Positions 43,623 through 54,482 of a stretch of DNA of 64,000 bases are shown piece after piece. The first letter of the stretch is position 1, and each line of letters starts with the position of its first letter. This DNA comes from Gammaproteobacteria bacterium (GTDB lineage: Bacteria; Pseudomonadota; Gammaproteobacteria; Pseudomonadales; Halieaceae), in contig JAUIEP010000002.1 in assembly GCA_030428835.1 (NCBI GenBank), positions 1-64,000 of the forward strand, read 5' to 3'. Below the pieces are notes generated by a model. It was given only the letters and a program-made list of their open reading frames with translations. It searched no databases and was not told where the DNA came from. The translations under genes were made by a program, and so were the position numbers.

Positions 43623-44903
43623 ATGAACCCAGCACAAGAAATCCCTGCAACCGCCGCGCCTTCAGCTTTCGATCCCATCACCCTCGGCCCGCTCACCCTG
43701 CGCAATCGCTTCATCAAGTCGGGGGCGAACGAGGCCATGTGCCTCGACGGGCGTCCCACAGCCGCGTTGGTGAATCACCATCGCGAACTGGCGGCGGGCG
43801 GCATCGGCATGACGACCGCGGCCTACATGGCTGTCTCCCGCATTGCCCGCACCCTGCCCAACCAGACCTGGATGCGCCGCGAAATCCTGCCCGACTTGCG
43901 CGCGCTCACCGGCGCGGTCCACGCCGAGGGCGCGGCCATTTCGGCGCAGATCACCCATGGCGGCTCGTTCGTTACCGGTATGCACGCCAGGGGCAGGCTG
44001 ATGAGCGCCTCGTCCGGCATCAACGCGGCGGGGCTGATGAAAGGCAATATCCTGCAGCGGAAAATGAACGAGTCCGACATGGCGCAGGTGACGCTGGAGT
44101 TCGTCGAGGCGGCCAGGCTGGCGCGTGAGGGCGGCTTCGACGCGGTGGAGATTCACATGGGCCATGGCTATCTCCTCAACCAGTTCATCTCGCCCATGAG
44201 CAATCGGCGCGGCGACGACTACGGCGGCGGCCCGGAAAACCGCGTGCGCTTCCCTGCTCGCGTGCTGGCGGCGGTGCGCGACGCCGTCGGTGACGACCTT
44301 GCGGTGCTGGCCAAGATCAACGTCGCCGACGGACCCAGCCGTGGGGCCACGGCGGAGGACGCGGTGGTCACCGCGCGCGCGTTGCAGGAGGCCGGCGCCC
44401 ATATGCTGGTGCTGTCGGGCGGACGCAACGTCGAGTCCACCTGGTTTATGTTCGGCAGCAATATGAATCACGCGGAAATCGCGAAGGTGATGAGGCAGAC
44501 CGGAGACCGGGTAGGGGCCCTGATGATGAAGGTCGCCGCGTCTTCCGAGCGCAAGGTCGATTTTCGCGAGCTGTACTTCCGCGAATATTCACGGAAGATT
44601 CGCGCCGCCGTCGACATGCCACTGGCGTACCTCGGCGGCGTGAAGTCCCTGGACAATGTCGAGACCGCCATGGGCGACGGGTTCGACTGTGTGGTTCTGG
44701 CCCGCGCGCTCCTGCGCGACCCCGACCTCGTGGAGCAGTTCCGTTCCGGCGGCAGGCGCGAGTCGCGCTGCGACAACTGCAACGGCTGCGTCGCCTACAT
44801 CTACGACCCCGACGGTACGCGCTGCGTCTACCGAGGTGAGAACGACCCGCAGGCTAACAGGGTGTTTGCGGTGGACTGGAGCGCGCTCAAATATTGCGAT
44901 TGA
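43623..44903 (+). CDS. NADH:flavin oxidoreductase (Old Yellow Enzyme / 2,4-dienoyl-CoA reductase-like)
   Basis: This 426-residue FMN TIM-barrel enzyme has FDPITLGPLTLRNRFIKSG at the start, ISAQITHGG and the active-site stretch VEIHMGHGYLLNQFISPMSN followed by NRRGDDYGG. The C-terminal cysteines in RCDNCNGC resemble the iron-sulfur ligands of the 2,4-dienoyl-CoA reductase branch, but no long FAD/NADPH domain follows. The start ATG 43623 is chosen because the family fold begins shortly after it. Base composition matches the rest of the genome, unlike the segment that follows. The substrate is unknown. Confidence 0.87.
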   Translation: MNPAQEIPATAAPSAFDPITLGPLTLRNRFIKSGANEAMCLDGRPTAALVNHHRELAAGGIGMTTAAYMAVSRIARTLPNQTWMRREILPDLRALTGAVHAEGAAISAQITHGGSFVTGMHARGRLMSASSGINAAGLMKGNILQRKMNESDMAQVTLEFVEAARLAREGGFDAVEIHMGHGYLLNQFISPMSNRRGDDYGGGPENRVRFPARVLAAVRDAVGDDLAVLAKINVADGPSRGATAEDAVVTARALQEAGAHMLVLSGGRNVESTWFMFGSNMNHAEIAKVMRQTGDRVGALMMKVAASSERKVDFRELYFREYSRKIRAAVDMPLAYLGGVKSLDNVETAMGDGFDCVVLARALLRDPDLVEQFRSGGRRESRCDNCNGCVAYIYDPDGTRCVYRGENDPQANRVFAVDWSALKYCD

Positions 44904-45119
44904 AGCCGCGCTTTCAGCTATGTCACTGGTATGGGGGGCGGGCAGGGACAATAACGCCGTAGAGCGGGTTACAGAGCGTCCAAGTGTCTGGTTCGGTTGT
45001 CAGTAGTTTTATTTGTTTAAAATTGACTCACTTATTCGGACTCACGGAGGGCCTACTTTTGATTTCCAAGGCATTCTTCTCCAATTACCCGATCAAGAAC
45101 CTAACTATTGGTTATCAGT

Positions 45120-45578
45120 CTACCGAGTCAGTTGTTTATAGCGCTTAACTAGAAATGAGCCCTTCGCTGTGAGCTTTCCGCCATCTAATTCGACTAGACC
45201 GGAACGAACGAGATGTACGGGACCCCATCGGCGCTTAGGTGCACCGCCGCCTTCGAGATGCTCTAAATACTCTAAGTCCTGAACTGAAAGGCCGTAGAGT
45301 CCGGAAACGATCTCAGCTGTGTCGGCGCTAATCTTCTCCGCCTCATCTTTCTTCCCTTGACTCTCCAGCTCTGCGGCCTTGGATACGCCAGAGGTAACGA
45401 TTTTTTCGACTTCGAGCTTGAGTTGAGTCTCTCCAAAACGGCCTTCGACTCGTGTTACTCTCGCGAGAAGATCGGATATTACGTCTTTGAATCGATAGGC
45501 GATGATCAGGGTGACCGCCGGCCAGGCAAGAACGCTGAGGGAGTTATTAACCTCCTTGAACCAATCTAACCAGTGCAC
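45120..45578 (-). CDS. Small membrane protein of unknown function (accessory segment)
   Basis: This 152-residue protein starts at GTG 45578. It has one membrane helix near the N-terminus (LSVLAWPAVTLIIAYRF), an amphipathic Glu/Lys-rich region likely to coil, and a C-terminal part (SGLYGLSVQDLEYLEHLEGG ... GPVHLVRSGLVELDGGKL) that reads like a winged-helix fold. It overlaps the upstream gene by 32 bp, so the two are translationally linked. Base composition is clearly AT-richer than the genome. I recognise no family. Confidence 0.6.
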   Translation of the reverse strand: MHWLDWFKEVNNSLSVLAWPAVTLIIAYRFKDVISDLLARVTRVEGRFGETQLKLEVEKIVTSGVSKAAELESQGKKDEAEKISADTAEIVSGLYGLSVQDLEYLEHLEGGGAPKRRWGPVHLVRSGLVELDGGKLTAKGSFLVKRYKQLTR

Positions 45579-46041
45579 GATTTTCCTCGCTAATTATTAG
45601 GTTGTTGGGGTCGAGATACTCGTCGAGGTTTTTCTCCAAAAAACTTTGGAATGTCGCGGCGTCGAATGCGGTTCCAATCTCGGTGTTCTTATCTATGTCG
45701 TTGTGTTGGCCAAAAGAACTAGAATTACCGGCGGGAGCAAGAACAGCAAGAACTAGAGGGCCGAGTTGATGAAAGGCCGATCTAAATCCGCCAGGTCCAT
45801 AGTACCCGTTGATAGAATATGTGAACTTGAGTCCTTCTTCGTCACACCGTAGCTGTGTAGTGAACCCACGTACATCTAGTTGTTTTTTATGCTCTTCAAG
45901 CATTCCTCGCAATTTTGGTAGATTTAAGATGTAAGCCGCGTTCTCAGCTTCACGAATTTTCAGGCGCTCAGCCTCGTTCAAGATGTATGCGCTGTGCTGT
46001 TCCAATTTCTGGTCAACTGAATCCCAGTATCTGTTAGTCAT
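45547..46041 (-). CDS. Hypothetical protein (accessory segment)
   Basis: This 164-residue soluble protein has charged helices at the N-terminus (VDQKLEQHSAYILNEAERLK) and a more compact region with GFTTQLRCDEEGLKFTYSIN and YYGPGGFRSAFHQLG. No known domain was recognised. It overlaps the downstream membrane protein gene by 32 bp, and the unit is read leftward within the AT-rich segment. Confidence 0.55.
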   Translation of the reverse strand: MTNRYWDSVDQKLEQHSAYILNEAERLKIREAENAAYILNLPKLRGMLEEHKKQLDVRGFTTQLRCDEEGLKFTYSINGYYGPGGFRSAFHQLGPLVLAVLAPAGNSSSFGQHNDIDKNTEIGTAFDAATFQSFLEKNLDEYLDPNNLIISEENRALVRLVQGG

Positions 46042-46102
46042 CGCTAAGTCATCTCGCGAGTAGTCGAATCGGCTTTAATTAGCACTGGTACTGACCTTCG
46101 CT

Positions 46103-46312
46103 TCATTGTTCAGGCAACTTCCCAGTTAAATCTCGATTAATTGCCTCACGCACTAGATCGGATACCCTAACTGTCTCACCACTGACCGCCGTGCGCTCAC
46201 CCGCTAGCTTGACAAGCCTAGTATGGGTCGAGGCCGACACCCTCACTGTGAGCACCTTTACCTCATTATCCAGCTTCTGCGGGCGTCCTCTGGGGCGTTT
46301 CTTGTCTAGCAT
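46103..46312 (-). CDS. Small ribbon-helix-helix-like DNA-binding protein
   Basis: This 69-residue basic protein has KRPRGRPQKLDNE (AT-hook-like), then VKVLTVRVSASTHTRLVKLA, which fits the beta strand and first helix of Arc/MetJ-type regulators, and a second helix VRVSDLVREAINRDL. ATG 46312 is preferred, though GTG 46324 is an alternative start. It lies 61 bp upstream of the two orphan genes on the same strand and may regulate the accessory segment. Confidence 0.6.
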   Translation of the reverse strand: MLDKKRPRGRPQKLDNEVKVLTVRVSASTHTRLVKLAGERTAVSGETVRVSDLVREAINRDLTGKLPEQ

Positions 46313-46324
46313 GGCGATTCTCAC

Positions 46325-46814
46325 CTTTTAGTAGGTAATTCCATGGCAGCCCTCTTGGCTAAGCTGTGGGTACGTGAAATAAGGCGGGGCACGCAAGCAA
46401 AATCTGCAAGTAATAAGCTCGCCATGAATTAGTGATGCCCCTCTAGTGTGGTGTGATTAACACCGCGTATACAAAATGGAGTATGCGATAACAACTGCGC
46501 CAATTTTTGAGTATTCACCATGATAGACGTCGATCCCATCGCCCATGCCGGTTTTGTCTACGCTGGGCATTGCTTCGAATAGCGTTGTGTACTCATCGAA
46601 TAATAGTTTTCTACTGTTCAGTCGGCGCCTCCATCGATTGGAGTATATTTATGTAATGCACAAATACAAAATAGAAAGCTTGGCTTGATAATGAAGTAGT
46701 CTGAGAAATCTCAGTCTTCGTGCGTCCATAAGCAGGTTGGGCGGCTTGAATCGTATAAATACACACGATATAGTACTGTTCTGAATAAGAAACCACAATA
46801 TCTGGGGTGGGCAT
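46325..46814. other. AT-rich intergenic region between the RHH-like and ImmA/IrrE-like genes
   Basis: About 490 bp with low GC and several TATAAT-like hexamers (for example around 46752-46776, ahead of the forward gene). Short frames here lack codon structure or family features. GGGGTGGG at 46803-46810 is the likely ribosome-binding site for the metallopeptidase gene. The region probably carries divergent promoters and perhaps operators for the RHH-like protein. Confidence 0.4.
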
Positions 46815-47513
46815 ATGGATGAATCACGAAAAGCCGAGATCCGGCGAGAGGTACGTCGGCTGCATGAGCTAGTTTGGGAGCACAAGGAGGCGCTCTGGCC
46901 CAAAGGGGCACCTGCGCCCCTCAACATGCTCCATCCGAGGGTCGTAGCGCATTTATATGGGCTGGAGTACGTCGAAGTAGACAGCTTCGCTGGACAGCAG
47001 TTTACGGCCAGGACCGTGGGTCGGAAGCTGGCGGGCCAGCTTGACCGTGAGAACAAGACTATCGTTGTGGCACAAAGATTCGGCGCAGAGACGACAAGGT
47101 TCACTGCTGCGCACGAGCTAGGCCATTACTTTTTGCACCCAGGAAGAACAATGTTCCGCGACCGGCCTATCGGTGATCATGGGGACAGGCCGGAGAGATC
47201 TGAAGAAGAGAAGGAGGCTGATTACTTCGCCGCCTGTTGGCTTATGCCGGAGAATTTGCTCGTAGATGAATTCGAAAAGAGGTTTGGGTCGACACCACTG
47301 ACATTCAATACCAACGTCGCTAACCACTTGAATCCGGCTGAAGTGGATGCGTTGTTAGGTGCTGAAGAAGATGACACGATCCGAGAGTTTGAGATTGCGA
47401 AGAGTCGCCGGTTCAACGGCCAACACTTTGTTTCCCTCGCGGAAGCTTTCAGGGTGTCCAGATCGGCAATGGCTTACAGGCTGAAGGAGTTGAAGCTGAT
47501 CAAGTGGCCATGA
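46815..47513 (+). CDS. ImmA/IrrE-like metallo-endopeptidase with C-terminal HTH-like tail
   Basis: This 232-residue protein has the zinc motif HELGHYFLH (HExxH) near residue 103. A third ligand region follows in EEKEADYFAACWLMP. The C-terminal tail FVSLAEAFRVSRSAMAYRLKEL looks like a helix-turn-helix. ImmA/IrrE peptidases cleave repressors or stress regulators in mobile elements and defence modules. Its neighbours in the AT-rich segment include an RHH-like protein, a possible target. Confidence 0.85.
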   Translation: MDESRKAEIRREVRRLHELVWEHKEALWPKGAPAPLNMLHPRVVAHLYGLEYVEVDSFAGQQFTARTVGRKLAGQLDRENKTIVVAQRFGAETTRFTAAHELGHYFLHPGRTMFRDRPIGDHGDRPERSEEEKEADYFAACWLMPENLLVDEFEKRFGSTPLTFNTNVANHLNPAEVDALLGAEEDDTIREFEIAKSRRFNGQHFVSLAEAFRVSRSAMAYRLKELKLIKWP

Positions 47514-47720
47514 TCGACTGCTTGAACGGCTCCTCGCTGCATTTTCGCTTCAATGGTCCCGATATATTAGTGCGGTTTGTCTAGAAGTCTCTCAAACTAC
47601 TGTAGACATTTTTCATCGTCGTTAAGCAGTCCAAGACTCATGCCCCAGCACGATCCGACATTTCGTCAGGGTCAGCGAATTCAATTGGACTCACGTCGCT
47701 GTTTCATGATTAGTAGGTTG

Positions 47721-47807
47721 TGGTACCGGAGGCCGGACTTGAACCGGCACGCCATCGCTGGCATCGGATTTTGAATCCGACGTGTCTACCAATTTCACCA
47801 CTCCGGC
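47721..47807 (-). tRNA. tRNA-Leu(CAA)
   Basis: This 87-nt tRNA on the reverse strand has encoded CCA and the long variable arm of class II tRNAs. The anticodon loop is TTCAAAA (CAA, reading UUG), closed by a perfect TCGGA/TCCGA stem. The T arm is GCCGG-TTCAAGT-CCGGC, and the acceptor stem pairs except for one terminal G-U. This is the intact member of a pair with 43221-43307. Confidence 0.93.
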
Positions 47808-47837
47808 ACGGAGAGGAAGCGGGAGCCGGAAACCGGC
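47721..47837. repeat. Duplicated tRNA-Leu segment, right copy
   Basis: This is the second copy of the tRNA plus 30-bp flank found at 43221-43337, in direct orientation. The shared flank is 5' of the tRNA, so the repeat is longer than a typical integrase att core at the tRNA 3' end. Confidence 0.8.
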
Positions 47838-47976
47838 GTCCCGTGGAGAGCGGCAGGGTATAGCAAGCCCCCCTCACGCGCAAACTTTTCCTTAACCTGC
47901 GGGGACTTTGGTTGTACACTTCGCGCCGGTTCTGGGGGTGGCCCCTACTATCTGAGTATCTGCAGGAGAAAAGAGC

Positions 47977-48291
47977 ATGGCGATGAAGCTGGTCAAGAAG
48001 ACCGACGAGTACAGCATCTACAAGCGTGGCGACGACCGCTACGCGGTGAAGGGCGCGGACAAGCAGCCCATCAATGGCCTCGACAAGGCGCGCATCCTGG
48101 TCGAGGAAGGCCTGATCAAGGTGACCCTGCCCAACCCGAGCGCCGCGGCTGAAGAGGCCGAGGAAGTCGCCGCCGAGGCGCCGGAAGGCGAGGCGAGCGC
48201 TGCCGCGGAGGCGCCCGCGGAGGAAGCCGCAGCCGCTGAAGAGGAAGCACCCGCGGAAGCAGAGGCGCCCGCCGAGGACGAGGACAAGTAA
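47977..48291 (+). CDS. Small protein with acidic Ala/Glu-rich tail
   Basis: This 104-residue protein has an N-terminal half (AMKLVKKTDEYSIYKRGDDRY ... DKARILVEEGLIKV, split here) that resembles a small conserved family of unknown function in gammaproteobacteria. The C-terminal half is a low-complexity tail of Ala, Glu and Pro, very acidic and probably disordered. A CAGGAG ribosome-binding site precedes the ATG. A rho-independent terminator follows at once, so it is probably a single-gene unit. Confidence 0.72.
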   Translation: MAMKLVKKTDEYSIYKRGDDRYAVKGADKQPINGLDKARILVEEGLIKVTLPNPSAAAEEAEEVAAEAPEGEASAAAEAPAEEAAAAEEEAPAEAEAPAEDEDK

Positions 48292-48310
48292 GTCCCGTCC
48301 CGTAAAAACA

Positions 48311-48335
48311 AAGCCGGCCCCGCGCCGGCTTTTTT
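48311..48335 (+). terminator. Rho-independent terminator
   Basis: The hairpin AAGCCGG-CCCCG-CCGGCTT with a T run lies 19 bp after the acidic-tail gene stop and ends just before the queA start, separating the two units. Confidence 0.9.
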
Positions 48336-48339
48336 GTCC

Positions 48340-50523
<2,184 letters not shown>

Positions 50524-50524
<1 letters not shown>

Positions 50525-50847
50525 TGTACAAGATCGGTTTTTATGTGCCCGAAACACATGTTGAGGCCGTCAAACGCGCGGCCTTCGACGCCGGCGCCGG
50601 CCGCATCGGTGACTACGACAGCTGCAGCTGGCAGGTGCTGGGCCAGGGCCAGTTTCGCCCGCTCGAGGGCAGTGATCCGTTTCTCGGCCGGCGGGGCGAG
50701 GTGGAGACCGTGGTGGAATATCGCGTGGAGATGGTGTGCGACGCTGAGCATGTGCGTGCCGCGCTCAGTGCCATGCTTGCGGCACATCCCTACGAGGAGC
50801 CGGCGTACGACGTGGTCGCGCTGGTAACGGAGCTACCCGGTGAGTGA
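50524..50847 (+). CDS. NIF3-like / YqfO-type small protein
   Basis: This 107-residue protein matches the short NIF3-related insertion domain (KIGFYVPETHVEAVKRAAFDAG, DSCSWQVLGQGQFRPLEGS, HPYEEPAYDVV). Stand-alone proteins of this type are widespread and of unknown function. It is coupled to tgt by a TGATG overlap and overlaps the NUDIX gene by 8 bp. Confidence 0.82.
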
Positions 50848-51451
50848 TGCGCTCTGGACGCGCCTCGCGCCCGCCCTCGACGGTTCCGACAGGCCGTGGA
50901 CCGAGCGCCCGGAGACGGGCGAGTGGCCGCAGGCCGGGGTGCTGGTTGCGCTGTCCGATGAGGCGCAACCGACCGTACTGCTCGGCCGCCGCGCCGGCCA
51001 CCTCAGCAACCACCCCGGCGAGGTGGCGTTTCCCGGTGGCAAACGCGAGGAGCATGACGTGAGCGCGGTCGCCACTGCCCTGCGCGAATCCGAGGAGGAG
51101 GTCGGCCTGCCGCCTGACGCCGTCACCCTGCTGGGCGAACTGCCGCCGCTCGTAACGCGCACCGGTTTCCAGGTGTTCCCCTGTGTCGGCAGGATCGCGC
51201 CGGATTTCGAGCCGGTGGTCGATCCGTCTGAATTCGACAGCGTATTTTCCCCGTCCCTGCAGACATTCTCCGACGCCTCCATCTACCGGCTGGAGAAAAT
51301 GTTCGACGGCACGCGCAGTCGCATGGTGCCGCACTACCAGGTGGGCCAGGACAATGTATGGGGTGTGACGGCGGCGATACTGGTACTGCTCGCTAATGTC
51401 GCCTACGATGCGGGACTCGATTTGCAGCGTGACTGGGAGTCCGCACCATGA
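50840..51451 (+). CDS. NUDIX hydrolase, CoA pyrophosphatase type
   Basis: This 203-residue NUDIX enzyme probably cleaves CoA and derivatives. The CoA-specific block [21 protein letters not shown] (21 residues in total, in two parts here: [21 protein letters not shown]) runs into the NUDIX box ending [11 protein letters not shown]. The start is GTG 50840. The stop overlaps the gamma-carbonic-anhydrase gene (ATGA). Confidence 0.9.
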   Translation: MSDALWTRLAPALDGSDRPWTERPETGEWPQAGVLVALSDEAQPTVLLGRRAGHLSNHPGEVAFPGGKREEHDVSAVATALRESEEEVGLPPDAVTLLGELPPLVTRTGFQVFPCVGRIAPDFEPVVDPSEFDSVFSPSLQTFSDASIYRLEKMFDGTRSRMVPHYQVGQDNVWGVTAAILVLLANVAYDAGLDLQRDWESAP

Positions 51452-51969
51452 AGTATACACTCGACGGCAAAGCGCCGACACTCCTCGGCGAGGGCCACTT
51501 TATCGCCCCCAATGCAGCCGTGATCGGCAACGTCGTCATGCACGAGCGTTCCAGCGTGTGGTTCAGTTGCGTGTTGCGCGGCGACGCGGAGCGGATCGAG
51601 ATCGGTGCCGGCAGCAACATCCAGGACGGCACCGTGATGCACGCCGACCCGGGTTTTCCGATGACCGTGGGCGAGAACGTCACGGTCGGCCACAACGCCA
51701 TGCTGCACGGCTGCACGATCGGCGACGGCACCCTGGTCGGTATCAATGCGGTGGTGCTGAACGGCGCGAGGATCGGCAGGAACTGCCTTATCGGCGCCAA
51801 CGCGCTGGTCACGGAGGGCACCGAGGTACCGGATGGCTCGATGGTGCTCGGCTCGCCGGGCAAGGTGAAGAAGCAGCTGTCCGCACAAGAGCAGGAAATG
51901 CTGGGTGCTAACGCGTCACACTATGTCGACAACGCGGCGCGCTACGCGGCGGGACTCGAGGAGGCGTAG
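51448..51969 (+). CDS. Gamma-carbonic anhydrase family protein (YrdA-like)
   Basis: This 173-residue left-handed beta-helix protein has hexapeptide repeats (for example [31 protein letters not shown]) and three spaced histidines consistent with metal binding at trimer interfaces. The family is often annotated as carbonic anhydrase, although activity varies. It is embedded in the overlapping tgt-to-DUF1289 run. Confidence 0.9.
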   Translation: MKYTLDGKAPTLLGEGHFIAPNAAVIGNVVMHERSSVWFSCVLRGDAERIEIGAGSNIQDGTVMHADPGFPMTVGENVTVGHNAMLHGCTIGDGTLVGINAVVLNGARIGRNCLIGANALVTEGTEVPDGSMVLGSPGKVKKQLSAQEQEMLGANASHYVDNAARYAAGLEEA

Positions 51970-52157
51970 TGAGCGACGCGCCAAAATCGCCCTGTATCTC
52001 GGTGTGTGTGCTGGACGACGAGGATATCTGCCAGGGCTGTTATCGCAGCGCGCAAGAGATTACCGACTGGTTCATGGCCAGCAATGAGGAAAAGCGGGCG
52101 ATACTGGTGCGCGCGCAGGAGCGCCTGGAGGCGAGCAACCCGGTGCGCCTGGGTTAA
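51969..52157 (+). CDS. DUF1289 cysteine-motif protein
   Basis: This 62-residue protein has CISVC...CQGCYRS near the start, the four-Cys pattern of DUF1289, which may bind metal. It starts at GTG 51969, overlapping the previous stop by one base. It is the last gene of this forward run and is followed by the inverted repeat at 52187-52284. Confidence 0.88.
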   Translation: MSDAPKSPCISVCVLDDEDICQGCYRSAQEITDWFMASNEEKRAILVRAQERLEASNPVRLG

Positions 52158-52186
52158 ACGGGCGGTTGTCCCGCTCGCGCCGCAAG

Positions 52187-52284
52187 CCCTGTGGGGTCGA
52201 ATTTATTCGACCGGGGAGCGGCAGGGTGCAATTGAGCGCCAGTTGGAATGCCAACCGCGGTCGAATAAATTCGACCCCACAGGG
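52187..52284. repeat. Inverted repeat (27-bp arms) between convergent genes
   Basis: Arms 52187-52213 and 52258-52284 are perfect reverse complements. Each arm also holds its own hairpin (GGTCGAATTTATTCGACC and its complement). The position between two convergent genes suggests a REP/BIME-type element that may serve as a bidirectional terminator. No transposase is near. Confidence 0.85.
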
Positions 52285-52304
52285 ATCAGTTCTGGCACCA
52301 CAAC

Positions 52305-53573
52305 TCACGCGCTCTCTTCGCCGGCCGACCGCGCCTTCACCACCTGCACCACATTGCCTTCGAGCTGCAGGATCTCCAAGCGGTAGTTCCCCAGGGTCAT
52401 GCCGGCGTTGCCGTCGGGAAACGACTCCAGGAATTCCAGCATCAGGCCGCTCAGGGTCTTCGGGCCGTCGGTCGGCAACTCCCAGTCGAGTGACTTGTTG
52501 ATGTCGCGGATGGTGGTCGCGCCGGCGATGATGAAGCTGCCGTCGCGCTGCGCAAAAATACTGTCGGCGGCCTCGGAGAGGCTGGATGTGAATTCGCCGA
52601 CGATCTCCTCGAGAATATCCTCCAGCGCGACCAGCCCCATCACCTCGCCGTACTCGTCGATGACCACGCCCAGCCGCCGCTTCTTCTGCTGGAAGTTCAT
52701 GAGCTGGGTGTGCAGCGGGGTGGACTCGGGCACAAAGTAGGGCTCTTCGATCTCCCGGTCCAGCGCGACGCGGTCCAGGCCGTCCTTCGCGATCACGCGG
52801 CTGATGTTGCGCATGTGCAGCATGCCGATGATCTCGTTGATGTTGTCCCGCCAGACCGGTAACCGGGTGTGCGAACTGTTCTGGATGGCCTGCAGTATCT
52901 CCTCGTCGCTGTCGTCGAGGTCGATGCCGAAGACGTCGGTGCGCGGCACCATGATGTCGTCCACGGTAACCTCCTCGAGGTCGAGGATGTTCAGTAGCAT
53001 GGCGCGGTGTTCGGCGGGTATGAAGTGTCCCGCCTCCGTGACGATGGTGCGCAGCTCTTCCGGCGACAGGTGATCCTCGTCGCCACCCGTGGGGTCAATG
53101 CCGAACAATTTCACCAGGCCGTTGGTGACGGCGTTGACCAGCGCCACGACCGGGTAGAACAGCTTCATCAGCGGCACCAGCAGCAGGCTGGCGGGAAACG
53201 CGACCTTTTCGGGGTACAGCGCGGCGATCGTTTTTGGCGTGATCTCGGCGAACACCAGCACGATCAGGGTCAGTGCCACCGCGGAGATCAGTGGCCCGGC
53301 GTCACCCCACAGGCGGATGGCGACCACCGCCGCGATGGACGCGGCGAGGAAGTTCACCAGGTTGTTGCCGATGAGGATGAGGCCGATCAGCCGGTCGGGC
53401 CGATCCAGCAGCTTGCCGGCGCGGATGGCGCCGCGATGCTTGTTTTTCTGCAGGTGCTTCAACCGATAGCGGTTGAGGGACATCATGCCGGTTTCCGAAC
53501 TGGAGAAGAAACCGGAAAGTACGATGAGCGCGACCAGGACGGAAAAAAGGATACCCAGCGGTGCGTCGTTCAA
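52305..53573 (-). CDS. CorB/CorC-like (HlyC/CorC) membrane protein, DUF21 + CBS
   Basis: This 422-residue protein has an N-terminal DUF21 membrane region with SGFFSSSETGMMSLNRYRLK, then a CBS pair (about 200-330; VDDIMVPRTDVFGID, RLGVVIDEYGEVMGLVALED) and a C-terminal CorC_HlyC domain. Members of this family take part in Mg2+/Co2+ homeostasis. The start ATG 53573 is at the family's usual distance from the first helix. Confidence 0.92.
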   Translation of the reverse strand: MNDAPLGILFSVLVALIVLSGFFSSSETGMMSLNRYRLKHLQKNKHRGAIRAGKLLDRPDRLIGLILIGNNLVNFLAASIAAVVAIRLWGDAGPLISAVALTLIVLVFAEITPKTIAALYPEKVAFPASLLLVPLMKLFYPVVALVNAVTNGLVKLFGIDPTGGDEDHLSPEELRTIVTEAGHFIPAEHRAMLLNILDLEEVTVDDIMVPRTDVFGIDLDDSDEEILQAIQNSSHTRLPVWRDNINEIIGMLHMRNISRVIAKDGLDRVALDREIEEPYFVPESTPLHTQLMNFQQKKRRLGVVIDEYGEVMGLVALEDILEEIVGEFTSSLSEAADSIFAQRDGSFIIAGATTIRDINKSLDWELPTDGPKTLSGLMLEFLESFPDGNAGMTLGNYRLEILQLEGNVVQVVKARSAGEESA

Positions 53574-53650
53574 TGCCTGTTAGGGCCTCCGGGGGGCGAG
53601 TGGGTTGTCATCTTGAAGAAAAAGGGCGGGGGCGGCAAGCCCCATCGCGC

Positions 53651-54454
53651 TCAGCCGCGCTCGAGGATCAACTCCAGCACGAGCTTGGAGCCGAAGAAGG
53701 CGAGCATCAGCAGCGCGAAGCCCCCGAGCGTGAATTTCACGGCGGTCATGCTGCGCCAGCCGAGCTGGTAGTGGCCCCATAGCAGCACGGAGAACAGCAG
53801 CCACGCGACCATGGTGAGCACCGTCTTGTGTACCAGGTGCTGGGCGAAGATGTCGTCGACGAACACCGCGCCGGACACGATGGCGATGGTCAGCAGCGTG
53901 ACCCCGATCCACAACAGCTCAAACAGCATGCTCTCCATCAATTGCAGCGGCGGCAACACCTGCACCAGGCCGCGTGTGTGGCGGTGGCGCAACTGGTGGT
54001 CCTGCAGTGCGAGCAGGGCGGACTGTACCGCGGCGAGGGTGAGTACCGCGTAGGCGAGGATCGAACTCGCGATGTGCAGCAGCATGCCGCCTGTGGTGTC
54101 CGTCGTACCCGCCGCGGTATCCGGCGCGAACGTGGCAACCAGTACCGACAGCGCTGACAGAGGAAACAGTGCGGCGAGCAGGTTCTGCAGCGGCCGGCGC
54201 CACAGCGAGGCGAGGCAGGCGACATTGATCACGAGGAAGATCAGTGCTGAGACGCGGAAGAACCCCAGGTGTATGCCGTCTTCCAGGAACACGGTCTGCC
54301 AGACGATCGCGGCATGGCTGGCGAGCGCGAGCAGGGTTACCGCGAGAACCGGGCGGCTCATGCGTCTGCCGCCCTGCGATATCTGCAGTAGCTGCATGCC
54401 GGTCGCGGCGAGGTAGAGCAGCGCACACAGCGGTGCGAGGAGGGTGACGGACAT
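53651..54454 (-). CDS. CcsA/YpjD-like inner-membrane protein
   Basis: This 267-residue protein has about eight membrane helices and belongs to the cytochrome c assembly (CcsA) fold, as in E. coli YpjD. Supporting blocks are LLHIASSILAYAVLTLAAVQ, MESMLFELLWIGVTLL and LLFSVLLWGHYQLGWRS. It commonly lies next to corB-like and ffh genes, as here. It is divergent from ffh. Confidence 0.87.
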   Translation of the reverse strand: MSVTLLAPLCALLYLAATGMQLLQISQGGRRMSRPVLAVTLLALASHAAIVWQTVFLEDGIHLGFFRVSALIFLVINVACLASLWRRPLQNLLAALFPLSALSVLVATFAPDTAAGTTDTTGGMLLHIASSILAYAVLTLAAVQSALLALQDHQLRHRHTRGLVQVLPPLQLMESMLFELLWIGVTLLTIAIVSGAVFVDDIFAQHLVHKTVLTMVAWLLFSVLLWGHYQLGWRSMTAVKFTLGGFALLMLAFFGSKLVLELILERG

Positions 54455-54482
54455 CGGCTTTTTTTAAGCGTCGCCAGTAAAG

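Noticed and set aside
46649-47104. Reverse-strand frame of 151 codons over the start of the ImmA/IrrE-like gene
   Set aside because: No ribosome-binding site or family features; the opposite frame contains HELGH and a good start.
47577-47774. Short forward frame running into the tRNA-Leu
   Set aside because: It overlaps the intact tRNA and lacks coding features.
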